A stretch of DNA of 64,000 bases from Planococcus lenghuensis (GTDB lineage: Bacteria > Bacillota > Bacilli > Bacillales_A > Planococcaceae): positions 276,501 to 340,500 of the forward strand of contig NZ_CP019640.1 of the NCBI RefSeq assembly GCF_001999905.1, written 5' to 3'. Positions 25,006 through 32,730 of the stretch are shown here, in pieces. A program made the translations under genes and the position numbers. How positions within the stretch are numbered: position 1 is the first letter of the stretch; every line of letters starts with the position of its first letter. The notes below the pieces were generated by a model. It made no database searches, had not been told where the DNA came from, and saw only the letters and a program-made list of their open reading frames with translations.

Positions 25006-26342
25006 TTAGTTCGACACAGGATCTGCCAAGAACCCCGTGTCCAGCAAGGCGTGGATTCCGTAGTTTTTGAGATTGAGGGCCGCATTATGGTCCCGATCCA
25101 ATTCCGCATGGCAGCTTTCACACGCATACGTCCGCTCGGAAAGCCGCAGACGTTCTTTTTTGTGTCCGCAGGCGCTGCACAGCTTACTTGATGGGAAGAA
25201 CCGATCAGCGACAATATAATGCTTTCCCTTTCGTTCCGCCTTGTATTTCAGCATGCTGCGGAACATCCCGAATCCATTGTCATGCAGTTTCTTGCCGAGC
25301 TTCAGGCACTGCGCCAAATTCGTCAAATCCAGGTCTTCCACCACAATCGCATCGTAATCATTGGTTATCTGATGACTGCGCTTGTGAAGGAAATCGTTCC
25401 GCTGGTTGGCCGCCTTCGCCATGGTCTTTTGATAGTGTACAACTGTTTGCCGGTAGTTCTTCGAATAGACAGGCTGTCCGTTTTCATCTTTCATCGCGCG
25501 TTCTTTCTTCCGGGCCAGCGATTTGTTCAGCCGCCGCTGCCGTTTCCCGATCAATTCATGGAAACGCGGATAGCCCGCTTTTTTCCCGTCGCTGTCCACG
25601 TATAAACCGGATTGGCTGTAGTCCAATGCGGTCATGTTGGCTGCCAAGACCGTTTCCTTCAGCGGTGCTTTTTCGAACGGGTAATCCACAGAAATCGATG
25701 CCAGATATCGGGTGCCTTCCCGCTTGAGGGTCACTTTTTTAACCAGCCCATCGGCGGGCAGTTTCCGATGCAATCGAACGGGTATACCTTCAGGGAATTT
25801 CGGAATCCGCAGAAACGTCGCGCCGTCCCTCGATTCGATGCGGATATTCCCGTTCGTCTGGTTGGTTGTATAGCTGAATCCGCCTTGCTTTTTACTGTGG
25901 AATTTCGGCAGCCCCTTGACGTCTCGAAGGGAAGGCACATAGCCGGCTTTCATCTTTTTCTGTACAGATTTCTTGTATTGCAGCGGGCGTTTACCGTACG
26001 TCTCGTTGTACTTTTTGATGGCTGCCTGAAAACGGATCTTGGCATCGTTGTACACAAACGAATCAGTCGACCGATCCAGGAAATCATAGCGCTGGGTGAT
26101 CGTCGTGTAATTCGGAACCCTGTAGGTCAGAAACCCGCCTGAAAACCCGCGGCTTCCAAGTGGTCGTACAATCCCGCGACGTATTCGTTATACACTTTCC
26201 GCTCACATCCGAATGCCATCTCCAGGCGCTGCTTCTGTTCATCGGTCGGAAAAATGGCATAACGGAACGCGCCTGTTATCCACCCGTCAGGCAATTGCTT
26301 TTTCGTGCCTTTGATGTGACTTCCCTTCTTGTCAGCCGCCAT
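25006..26342 (-). pseudogene. tnpB: Frameshifted TnpB RNA-guided endonuclease
   Basis: Two adjacent minus-strand frames together make one TnpB. The first, starting at 26342 (AAAGGAGG upstream), encodes the N-terminal KQLPDGWITGAFRYAIFP...ERKVYNEYVAGLYDHLEAAGF and stops at 26127. The second continues FLTYRVPNYTTITQRYDFL in another frame to 25006, so a one-base indel lies at about 26128-26150. The second part keeps the RuvC residues (Asp in ALDYSQSGLYV, Glu in VVEDLDL, Asp in DRDHNAALNL) and the zinc finger CSACG...CESC. Protein function would require the frameshift to be bypassed. Confidence 0.85.
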
Positions 26343-26524
26343 GACGATGCCTCCTTTCTGTTCATTCATTGCCATTTGCACACTGGAACTCACGTTCTGT
26401 TTATGTCGAGTATACAGGCTGGTTTGACAGAAAGAAAAGAAAAAATGTCGGCGTTCGCCGACCGAAATTCATCCCCACCCTGCTCGCTCCGCTCCCTGAG
26501 GATGGGGGCTTCTTTCGGAGCTCG

Positions 26525-26579
26525 TTAAAAGGGCTGCCCGTAAAGGTCATTGTACACAACCTTTTAGGACAGCCCCTTC
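26525..26579 (-). terminator. Long terminator hairpin, GGGGCTGTCC type
   Basis: An imperfect long stem (AAGGGGCTGTCCTAAAAGGT / ACCTTTACGGGCAGCCCTTT) followed by T residues on the minus strand. It ends the GNAT gene and closely resembles the hairpin at 52016-52071 at the IS1182-family element end. Confidence 0.75.
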
Positions 26580-26581
26580 TA

Positions 26582-26854
26582 TCATTTCGCCAATACATCC
26601 TGGAGTTCGGGATTCTTATCAATTACGCTTGCTGCAAATGGACATTGGGGATCGATTGTTTTGTTTTCATGCCGTGCAAGTTCAACTACTTTTTCCACCA
26701 GTTGTTGGCCGATTCCCCGGCCTTCTGCTTGTTGCTGCACTTTCGTATGCTCAACGACATAATGGTTTTCACCGCTCGGTGCGTAGGTGATGACGCCGAT
26801 TTCCTGTCCGTCTTCCATTGCCGAAAATTGATTGTCGCCTTTTTCGATTTTCAA
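26582..26854 (-). CDS. Small GNAT-family (YjdJ/CG-type) N-acetyltransferase
   Basis: This short 90-aa GNAT protein contains the acetyl-CoA pyrophosphate loop (QQQAEGRGIGQQLVEKVVELA) and the C-terminal ..CPFAASVIDKNPELQDVL typical of the minimal acetyltransferase family related to human GTLF3/YjdJ. The substrate is unknown. TTG 26854 is chosen because GGAGGGG lies just before it; a slightly longer frame has no ribosome site. It is monocistronic, ending at the hairpin 26525-26579. Confidence 0.85.
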   Translation of the reverse strand: MKIEKGDNQFSAMEDGQEIGVITYAPSGENHYVVEHTKVQQQAEGRGIGQQLVEKVVELARHENKTIDPQCPFAASVIDKNPELQDVLAK

Positions 26855-26961
26855 GCTGTTCCCCTCCAATCCAGTAATGGGTTCTTTTCCTGCTATTCCC
26901 GTTTCTGCAGATTTTACTCATAGTGAAACGGGTATGAACAGAGGAAGGAGGGATGCTGCAT

Positions 26962-27867
26962 ATGGATAAACAGGAAAAGGCGGAAAAAGCAGTAGATATG
27001 ATTGAACAGGGATTCGGTGTGTATCCGGGTTACAGACGGGCACATGCTCGGGGAGAGGTATATGAAGCGGAATTTACAGCAAACGGCGCAGCGGCAAGGT
27101 GGACAACCGCACCGCATTTCACGGGGGGCACAGTACAGGCGGCTGTCCGGTTTTCCCATTTTTCACCTGATCCGTTGTGGCTGGATGATGAATCGCCAGT
27201 GAAAGGGATGGCTGTGCGCTTTGAACTTCCTGACGGTCAACGGGCTTCCATCGTCAGTGTCACATCACCGGTCTTTTTTGCCAAGACGCCTGAAACATTC
27301 AACGAGATGGTCAGCATTTACCGGTCATTCAGCAACGGAAAACCCCGGTTGGGAGATTTGTTCAGCCTTTTCCTGAATTACCCGGACAGCCGGTCAGGAC
27401 TGAAGGCGCTCCGGAAAATGAAGGCACCTGCGAGTTTCGCTTCAGGGGCTTATTATGCGATTCATGCATTCTATTTTGTCAATGAGGAAGGCCGGCGACA
27501 ACCCATTAAATATGAATGGGAACCGGATGCGGAAATCGAGAGACTGCCCCACGGAAAAGGGGAATTCGGGTATTTTGAACGGGAAATGGAGGAGCGGCTG
27601 TCACGCGGGCCGGTCGGATTCCGTCTGTTTATCCGCCTCGGCCGTCCCGGTGATCCGACTGATGATCCGACCAAATTATGGCCGGAGAATCGGGAGCGAA
27701 TTGAAATCGGCCACTTAAGTATTCAGCGCCGGACCGGCGACAGGGAAGGCATGCTGTTTGATCCTTGTGAAGTGACGGCTGGAATTGAGCCGTCTGAAGA
27801 CCGTATTCTCCGCTTCCGGCCGGAAGCGTACCGGATTTCCCACAAGAGACGGCAGGAAGGACGGTAG
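26962..27867 (+). CDS. Catalase-related peroxidase (SrpA-like haem protein)
   Basis: This 301-aa mini-catalase acts as a haem peroxidase or similar enzyme. Visible catalase core motifs are YRRAHARGEVYEAEF (distal His), AAVRFSHFSPDP, PVKGMAVRFELPDG, SPVFFAKTPETF, and the proximal Tyr in FRPEAYRISHKRR. It lacks the long N- and C-terminal arms of classical catalases and has no signal peptide. ATG 26962 is chosen for GGAGGG nine bases upstream. It may protect against peroxide; no regulator site was seen. Confidence 0.85.
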   Translation: MDKQEKAEKAVDMIEQGFGVYPGYRRAHARGEVYEAEFTANGAAARWTTAPHFTGGTVQAAVRFSHFSPDPLWLDDESPVKGMAVRFELPDGQRASIVSVTSPVFFAKTPETFNEMVSIYRSFSNGKPRLGDLFSLFLNYPDSRSGLKALRKMKAPASFASGAYYAIHAFYFVNEEGRRQPIKYEWEPDAEIERLPHGKGEFGYFEREMEERLSRGPVGFRLFIRLGRPGDPTDDPTKLWPENRERIEIGHLSIQRRTGDREGMLFDPCEVTAGIEPSEDRILRFRPEAYRISHKRRQEGR

Positions 27868-27875
27868 GTAGGCTG

Positions 27876-28430
27876 CTACCAATCGCGCATCCGTTCTTCT
27901 TCTGCCGTCCATTGCAGATCGTCTGCAGAAATCAGCATAATTTCATAGTCCGCTGCTTCGGCATAGCGTTCGGCTTCCTGTTTCAAGAATTTCGGGGAGC
28001 CTTCTTTTTCATCGTCATAAACCAGCAGCAGCCCATCTGTATTGCGCAGCAGAAAACGGTTTTTCTCCACGAACTGCCACGGTGCTTCATAAGGGCGGTT
28101 CGTCAAACTGACGTGATAATCAGCGTTGGCAGTGATCTCTTCATATTTCTCCTGCTTGGCTTCATTCCAATTCTTCTCTTGATCAAGAAAAGGTGTAATG
28201 ATTGCATACTTTAAATCCAGGTAGCTCTCCTGCAACTCCATTACTTCTTCAGCCGCCCACGTCTCCACGCCGAGCTGTCCGCTGAGGATCACCCACTCCA
28301 GCCCTTCTTCAAGCAAGGGTTCAAGCCTGTTGCGCAAGGCTTTTTTTATGATCGGAATACCGGGGTGCTGGTTGTCAAAGATACCGAGTTCATGTTGTTT
28401 GTATCCGGATACCATCAATCGTTTTAACAT
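27876..28430 (-). CDS. ypsA: YpsA family protein (SLOG superfamily, DUF1273)
   Basis: This 184-aa cytoplasmic protein has the Rossmann-like SLOG fold, with LMVSGYKQHELGIF at the N-terminus, WVILSGQLGVETWAAEEVM and LLLVYDDEKEGSPKF. In Firmicutes YpsA is linked to cell-division control and oxidative-stress survival; its biochemical activity is not settled, though SLOG proteins bind nucleotide-derived ligands. The start at 28430 is fixed by AAGGAGGG; the longer upstream frame overlaps the divergent gene's promoter. It converges with the catalase-like gene with only 8 bases between them. Confidence 0.93.
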   Translation of the reverse strand: MLKRLMVSGYKQHELGIFDNQHPGIPIIKKALRNRLEPLLEEGLEWVILSGQLGVETWAAEEVMELQESYLDLKYAIITPFLDQEKNWNEAKQEKYEEITANADYHVSLTNRPYEAPWQFVEKNRFLLRNTDGLLLVYDDEKEGSPKFLKQEAERYAEAADYEIMLISADDLQWTAEEERMRDW

Positions 28431-28541
28431 GTTCTGTCCCTCCTTGTAACTGGTCTCTTCATCGTAGCGCATTTTTTTCTTGAAGTCAGAGAACTTGAAC
28501 TGCGTTATAATTAAAGGAAATGCCGGCAAGGAGGAAAAGAC

Positions 28542-29492
28542 GTGATCACACTGAGAGACGTGGAAGCTGCACGGGAAGAAATATATAAAGTCATCCATGA
28601 AACACCGGTCCTGACGTCAACACTGCTGAACGAACAGTGCGGAAGCCAAATCTACCTGAAATCGGAACACCTGCAGAAAACCGGTTCCTTTAAAATTAGA
28701 GGAGCGGCGAATAAAGTCAGGCATGCAGTGAAAGACGGAGCAACTCTCATCACGGCTGCATCTTCAGGCAATCACGGACAGGCAGTCGCTTACATGGCAC
28801 GCGAGACAGGCGTGCGCGCTGTCATCGCCGTACCGGAAGATGCAAGTGCCGCCAAAGTTGCCGCCATCCGTGCATATGGAGCCGAAGTGGAATTTTGCGG
28901 TCTGACTTCAGCTGAACGGATTCCGCGTGCACGGGATCTGGCGGAAACCGGTGCCGGCATCTATGTGCCGCCATACGATGATCCGCTGATTATGGCCGGT
29001 CAAGGCACATGTGGCCTCGAGTTGCTTGAGCAAGTGCCGGATGTGGAAGTGATTGTGGTGCCGGTAGGTGGCGGAGGGCTTATCAGCGGCATTCTGACAG
29101 CCATTAAAGAATCGAACCCCAGAGTCAAAGTAATCGGTGTTGAACCGCAGCTGGCCAATGATACATACCTGTCACTTCAGAATAAAGAAATTACACCGAT
29201 TTCCGGCACGGATACAATTGCGGATGGATTGCGGACTTCCCAGCCGGGGGATTTAACATTCCCGATCGTTCAAAAATATTTGGACGATCTCATTCTGGTG
29301 ACAGAAGATGAAATCAGAGAAGCCTTGCAGTTCCTTATGGAGCGTTCAAAGCAGCTGGTTGAACCATCGGGAGCTGTTTCAGTGGCTGCGCTTTTGTCCG
29401 GAAAGCTGAAGGCGCCCTATCAGAATGTAGCGGCGGTTTTGTCTGGTGGAAATCTTGACCTCCGCAGTATCACAACTTACTTGCCATCTTAG
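28542..29492 (+). CDS. PLP-dependent threonine/serine dehydratase
   Basis: This 316-aa fold-type II PLP enzyme probably deaminates L-threonine or L-serine. The Schiff-base Lys lies in KTGSFKIRGAANK, followed by the ASSGNHGQAVAY phosphate/substrate loop and VPVGGGGLISG for the PLP phosphate. There is no C-terminal ACT regulatory domain, so it is of the catabolic or serine-racemase-like kind rather than IlvA. The GTG start has AAGGAGG upstream. A serine racemase activity cannot be excluded from sequence. Confidence 0.88.
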   Translation: MITLRDVEAAREEIYKVIHETPVLTSTLLNEQCGSQIYLKSEHLQKTGSFKIRGAANKVRHAVKDGATLITAASSGNHGQAVAYMARETGVRAVIAVPEDASAAKVAAIRAYGAEVEFCGLTSAERIPRARDLAETGAGIYVPPYDDPLIMAGQGTCGLELLEQVPDVEVIVVPVGGGGLISGILTAIKESNPRVKVIGVEPQLANDTYLSLQNKEITPISGTDTIADGLRTSQPGDLTFPIVQKYLDDLILVTEDEIREALQFLMERSKQLVEPSGAVSVAALLSGKLKAPYQNVAAVLSGGNLDLRSITTYLPS

Positions 29493-29513
29493 GAATAAGG
29501 GAGCGACATTGGA

Positions 29514-29939
29514 ATGAGTGCAGAAAAGCAGCATATAGCAGAGCAATGGTTTATGGAATATTTTACGAAAGGAAACACGGATGTCTTGGACAGCCTGACA
29601 GCACCGGATTTTGTCTATCATGGACGGAATGGGAAGAGTGACCGGGACAAGATGAAGGAATTCATGAATTGGTTCCGGTCGGTCTTTCATGGTGACGAAT
29701 GGATACTCGAGGACGTTATCGAACAAGGCGACCGGCTCGTGGTTCGCTATACCGGACGCATGACATATAAAGGCGGATGGTTTGATATTCCACCTGAGAA
29801 TCAGCAAGTCCGGGAGACAGGAATTATCATTTTTCGATTCGAAGAAGGTAAGGTGAAAGAAGTATGGTGCGAAAACAGTGATGCAGCCATCTTATATGAG
29901 CTCGGCGCTCTTAAGCCAAACACGCACGAAGCATTTTAA
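29514..29939 (+). CDS. SnoaL-like/ester cyclase family protein (NTF2 fold)
   Basis: This 141-aa NTF2-like protein carries the family pattern AEQWFMEYFTKGNTDVLDSL, followed by DFVYHGRNG, GDRLVVRYTGRMTY and IIIFRFEEGKVKEVWCENSD. SnoaL-like proteins act as cyclases, isomerases or hydratases, or simply bind ligands; the substrate here is unknown. It lies 21 bases after the dehydratase gene and may be cotranscribed with it. Confidence 0.8.
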   Translation: MSAEKQHIAEQWFMEYFTKGNTDVLDSLTAPDFVYHGRNGKSDRDKMKEFMNWFRSVFHGDEWILEDVIEQGDRLVVRYTGRMTYKGGWFDIPPENQQVRETGIIIFRFEEGKVKEVWCENSDAAILYELGALKPNTHEAF

Positions 29940-30034
29940 GTAGAGAAGCAGCGGCGGTTTTGATGTTTAGTGCCTTTCGAAGCGGGAAAATATAAAGCAA
30001 AGACAATTATGCCCGAACGAAAGGAGAATACATC

Positions 30035-30187
30035 ATGGCAGAAGATAAAAAACCGCACGAAAAAATCACGGATAAAAATAACGGATTGAGCGATACACAG
30101 GAAGTGCTTTATCCGGATGATTTCAAAAAAGCGGATGAAGCAGATGAACAGCAGCGTGAAGAACAGAAAAAACAAGATGAAAAATAA
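30035..30187 (+). CDS. Small hydrophilic protein of 50 residues
   Basis: A short frame encodes MAEDKKPHEKITDKNNGLSD and then a Lys/Glu/Gln-rich tail (YPDDFKKADEADEQQREEQ). AAAGGAG lies 8 bases before the ATG and a perfect terminator palindrome follows the stop, which together make it a likely real gene. It is predicted to be disordered, highly charged and soluble. I do not recognise a family; the composition recalls small stress or dehydrin-like proteins of Bacillales. Confidence 0.6.
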   Translation: MAEDKKPHEKITDKNNGLSDTQEVLYPDDFKKADEADEQQREEQKKQDEK

Positions 30188-30190
30188 GTA

Positions 30191-30234
30191 AAAACCGGCT
30201 CCGGAGAATTAATTCTCCGGAGCCGGTTTTATTA
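30191..30234. terminator. Perfect 40-base palindromic terminator
   Basis: Bases 30191-30210 and 30211-30230 are exact reverse complements (AAAACCGGCTCCGGAGAATT and its complement), followed by ATTATT. Being fully symmetrical, it serves both the small gene and the convergent BCCT gene. Confidence 0.9.
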
Positions 30235-31731
30235 TTAATGGCGTTTTTTCTCGATTAACTTTAATTCGTAATTCAAGGCTCTGAATAAGGACCACATCAT
30301 TAATATAATGATGAATGAGAACGGCAAGGCCGCTATGATAATCGTATTCTGAATAGCGCCAAGGCCCCCGACGGCCAGCAGAATCGCTGCAATGGAGGAT
30401 TGAATGAGCCCCCATGCGATTTTTACTGTATTTGACGGTGCGAGTGATCCATTCGTTGATTGCATGCCGAGTACGAATGTTGCTGAGTCGGCTGATGTGA
30501 TAAAGAACGTCGACACGAGCAGAATGGCGACAATCGACAGAATGAACCCGAACGGCAATTCACTGAAGACGACGAACAATGTCGTTTCAACTGCGCTGGC
30601 TGCCACATCAACGATGCCGCTTCTCTGTAAACTAATTGCTGCTGTACCGAAAGTGGAGAACCAGATTGCACAAAGCAAGGTCGGTGCAATGACGACACCT
30701 ATAAGGAATTCACGAATTGTCCGGCCTCTTGAGACCCGGGCGATGAACATGCCGACGAACGGCGACCAAGCGATCCACCATGCCCAGTAAAAAATGGTCC
30801 AAGCATTCAGCCAGCTCCGATTTTCCTCATTGAGTGCTGAAGTTTCAAAGCTCAGCTGGATAAGGTTCTGAAGGTATCCGCCGAGTGACTGGGTGAATAC
30901 ATTGAAAATCAGCAGTGTCGGCCCGAGAATAAGAACGAGAAACAGCAGCAAAACGGCAAGTACCATGTTTGTATTCGATAAATACTTGATCCCTTTTGAA
31001 AGGCCGGTCCAAGCTGAAAAGATAAACAAAACCGTAACGACCGCTATGATGAGAAGCTGGGACCATACATCATTTCCGAAACCGAAAAGATAAGTAAGGC
31101 CTCCGTTAATTTGAGCAGCGCCGAAGCCGAGAGAGCTTGCTACCCCAAAGACGGTTGCAAATACTGCGATTATATCGATGAAAGTGCCCCAAGGACCATC
31201 CATTTTTTCACCAAAAATCGGCTTCAGTGTTGCTGAAATTAATCCGCGATCTCCTCTGCGGAATTGAAAGAAAGCGAGTGACAGAGCGACCATGCCGTAC
31301 ATTCCCCATGGCTGGAATCCCCAATGGAAAAATGTGCGCTGCATTGCTTCTTTGAAAGCTGCGTCACTTCCAATCTCTTCAGTAGCCGCGTCGACGATAA
31401 AATGCGACAGCGGTTCATAAGCGCCATAGAAAACAAGTCCAATTCCCATCCCTGCGGAGAATAACATGGCAAGCCAAGTGGCTGTTGAGAATTCTGGTTT
31501 TTCTTTTTCTTTGCCTAACCGGATTTTACCGTAAGGGCTAATGATGAGGAAAAGGGAGATAGCGAGCAGGAGAGTCATAAGCAATTGATAGTACCAGCCA
31601 AATCCAGTACTGATATCGCCAGTAAGATTCCCTGTTATTGTCCCAAAGCCTTCCGGATCAATGACACCATAAATAACCGTGACTGCGACAAGTGCAAGTG
31701 TGATGTAAAAAACATTCGTAACCTTCTTCAT
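30235..31731 (-). CDS. BCCT-family osmolyte transporter (glycine betaine/choline/carnitine type)
   Basis: This 498-aa, 12-helix transporter imports a compatible solute such as glycine betaine, driven by Na+. The family signature FYWAWWIAWSPFVGMFIARV with SRGRTIREF is present, as is GMGIGLVFYGAYEPLSHF. The latter has GAYEP where many betaine porters have GVAEP, which may shift substrate preference. ATG 31731 is chosen because GAAGGGAG precedes it. It is a single gene with a strong shared terminator. The C-terminal cytoplasmic tail is short and basic. Confidence 0.92.
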   Translation of the reverse strand: MKKVTNVFYITLALVAVTVIYGVIDPEGFGTITGNLTGDISTGFGWYYQLLMTLLLAISLFLIISPYGKIRLGKEKEKPEFSTATWLAMLFSAGMGIGLVFYGAYEPLSHFIVDAATEEIGSDAAFKEAMQRTFFHWGFQPWGMYGMVALSLAFFQFRRGDRGLISATLKPIFGEKMDGPWGTFIDIIAVFATVFGVASSLGFGAAQINGGLTYLFGFGNDVWSQLLIIAVVTVLFIFSAWTGLSKGIKYLSNTNMVLAVLLLFLVLILGPTLLIFNVFTQSLGGYLQNLIQLSFETSALNEENRSWLNAWTIFYWAWWIAWSPFVGMFIARVSRGRTIREFLIGVVIAPTLLCAIWFSTFGTAAISLQRSGIVDVAASAVETTLFVVFSELPFGFILSIVAILLVSTFFITSADSATFVLGMQSTNGSLAPSNTVKIAWGLIQSSIAAILLAVGGLGAIQNTIIIAALPFSFIIILMMWSLFRALNYELKLIEKKRH

Positions 31732-31858
31732 GTCGGCTCCCTTCATTCTTATTATTGTGATAAAACGAACAGTAAGTAATATTAACGAAAAATTGTTGCA
31801 ATGTCAACTGAAGCACAGAGAGCGGGGAGTGTAGACAATTTTGTCTTGTTTTTTTTAT

Positions 31859-31910
31859 TTGAAAGCGTTAACATTATATTTAATATTTCGAAAATACTAA
31901 CTGGTCAGTA
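31859..31910 (+). promoter_or_regulatory. cre site and TetR-type operator in the acyl-CoA operon promoter
   Basis: Positions 31859-31873 read TTGAAAGCGTTAACA, a perfect fit to the cre consensus WTGNAANCGNWNNCW, overlapping a TTGAAA -35-like element. Downstream, 31895-31910 is the imperfect palindrome TACTAACTGGTCAGTA (6 of 8 positions paired per arm), of the kind bound by TetR-family repressors. A weak -10 (TAATAT, 31881-31886) lies between. The TetR gene of this operon (34384) is the natural candidate for the palindrome. Confidence 0.65.
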
Positions 31911-31928
31911 CCAGAGAGGAAGAAATTG

Positions 31929-32702
31929 ATGAATGTGATGGATTTATTCAGTCTCAAGGGTAAAACCGCCATTGTTACAGGTGGCGGAAGAGGTCTTGGC
32001 GCACAAATCGCCCAAGGTTTCGCAGAAGCAGGCGCAAATGTTGTCGTGTGCTCACGGAACGTGGAAGCCTGTGAGGACGTGAGGAAGCAATTGGAGGAAG
32101 CGGGCGTACAGTCACTGTCAATGGCTTGTGATATTTCAAACCCCGAAGATGTCCGAAATGTCATTGAAAAAACAGTGGAAAAATTCGGCACTATTGATAT
32201 TCTGGTGAATAATTCCGGTGCCACATGGGGAGCGCCGGCTGCGGAAATGCCGCTTGATGCCTGGCAGAAAGTCATGAACGTCAACGTGACGGGTACCTTC
32301 CTGATGAGCCAGGCGGCGGGTAAGGTCATGATTGAAAAAGGCGGCGGCAAAATCATCAATATTTCGTCTGTGGCAGGTCTTGGCGGAACGGATCCCCGGT
32401 TTATGGATACGATTGGCTATAACACCTCAAAAGGCGCCGTCATCACGATGACAAAGGATCTGGCAGCTAAATGGGGACAGCATAACATCAACGTGAACGC
32501 CATTGCACCTGGATTCTTTCCGACGAAAATGTCTAAGGTGCTGATTGAAAAAGGCGGCGATCAAATTCTTAATCTCACACCGCTCCGACGCTTCGGAACA
32601 GATGAAGACCTGAAAGGAGCAGCCTTGTTCCTGGCTTCAAAAGCATCGGATTATGTGACTGGTGATGTACTGGTGGTAGACGGCGGCATGCACGCTGTTT
32701 AA
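31929..32702 (+). CDS. Short-chain dehydrogenase/reductase (FabG-like)
   Basis: This 257-aa NAD(P)-dependent SDR has TGGGRGLG at residues ~18-25 for the cofactor, NNSG, the catalytic Ser in NISSVAGLGG, the YxxxK pair (YNTSKGA), and IAPGFFPTKM. It is the first gene of the acyl-CoA operon. In the levulinate pathway an SDR reduces the 4-keto-acyl-CoA to 4-hydroxyacyl-CoA; this gene is in the right company for such a step, but the substrate is inferred. ATG 31929 follows AGAGGAAG. Confidence 0.9.
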   Translation: MNVMDLFSLKGKTAIVTGGGRGLGAQIAQGFAEAGANVVVCSRNVEACEDVRKQLEEAGVQSLSMACDISNPEDVRNVIEKTVEKFGTIDILVNNSGATWGAPAAEMPLDAWQKVMNVNVTGTFLMSQAAGKVMIEKGGGKIINISSVAGLGGTDPRFMDTIGYNTSKGAVITMTKDLAAKWGQHNINVNAIAPGFFPTKMSKVLIEKGGDQILNLTPLRRFGTDEDLKGAALFLASKASDYVTGDVLVVDGGMHAV

Positions 32703-32730
32703 AACAATTCAAAATGGAGGCGATGTGGAG

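Larger units (their letters stand above)
24847..26530 (-). mobile_element. IS200/IS605-superfamily (IS1341-type) tnpB element, degenerate
   Basis: A tnpB-only element read on the minus strand. Its 3' end has the typical structure of two hairpins (GGGAGCGAAGTCTCCC; CCACTTCAAATTTCC...) ending in GTAGTTCAC at 24847, the same terminal nonamer as the second element in this window. No tnpA is present. The 5' boundary is uncertain; a GC-rich hairpin (GTCGGCG-TT-CGCCGAC, 26447-26462) and a CCCCCATCC...GGGTGGGGATG stem at about 26470-26510 probably belong to its left end. The tnpB frame is shifted, so the element is likely inactive. Confidence 0.75.
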
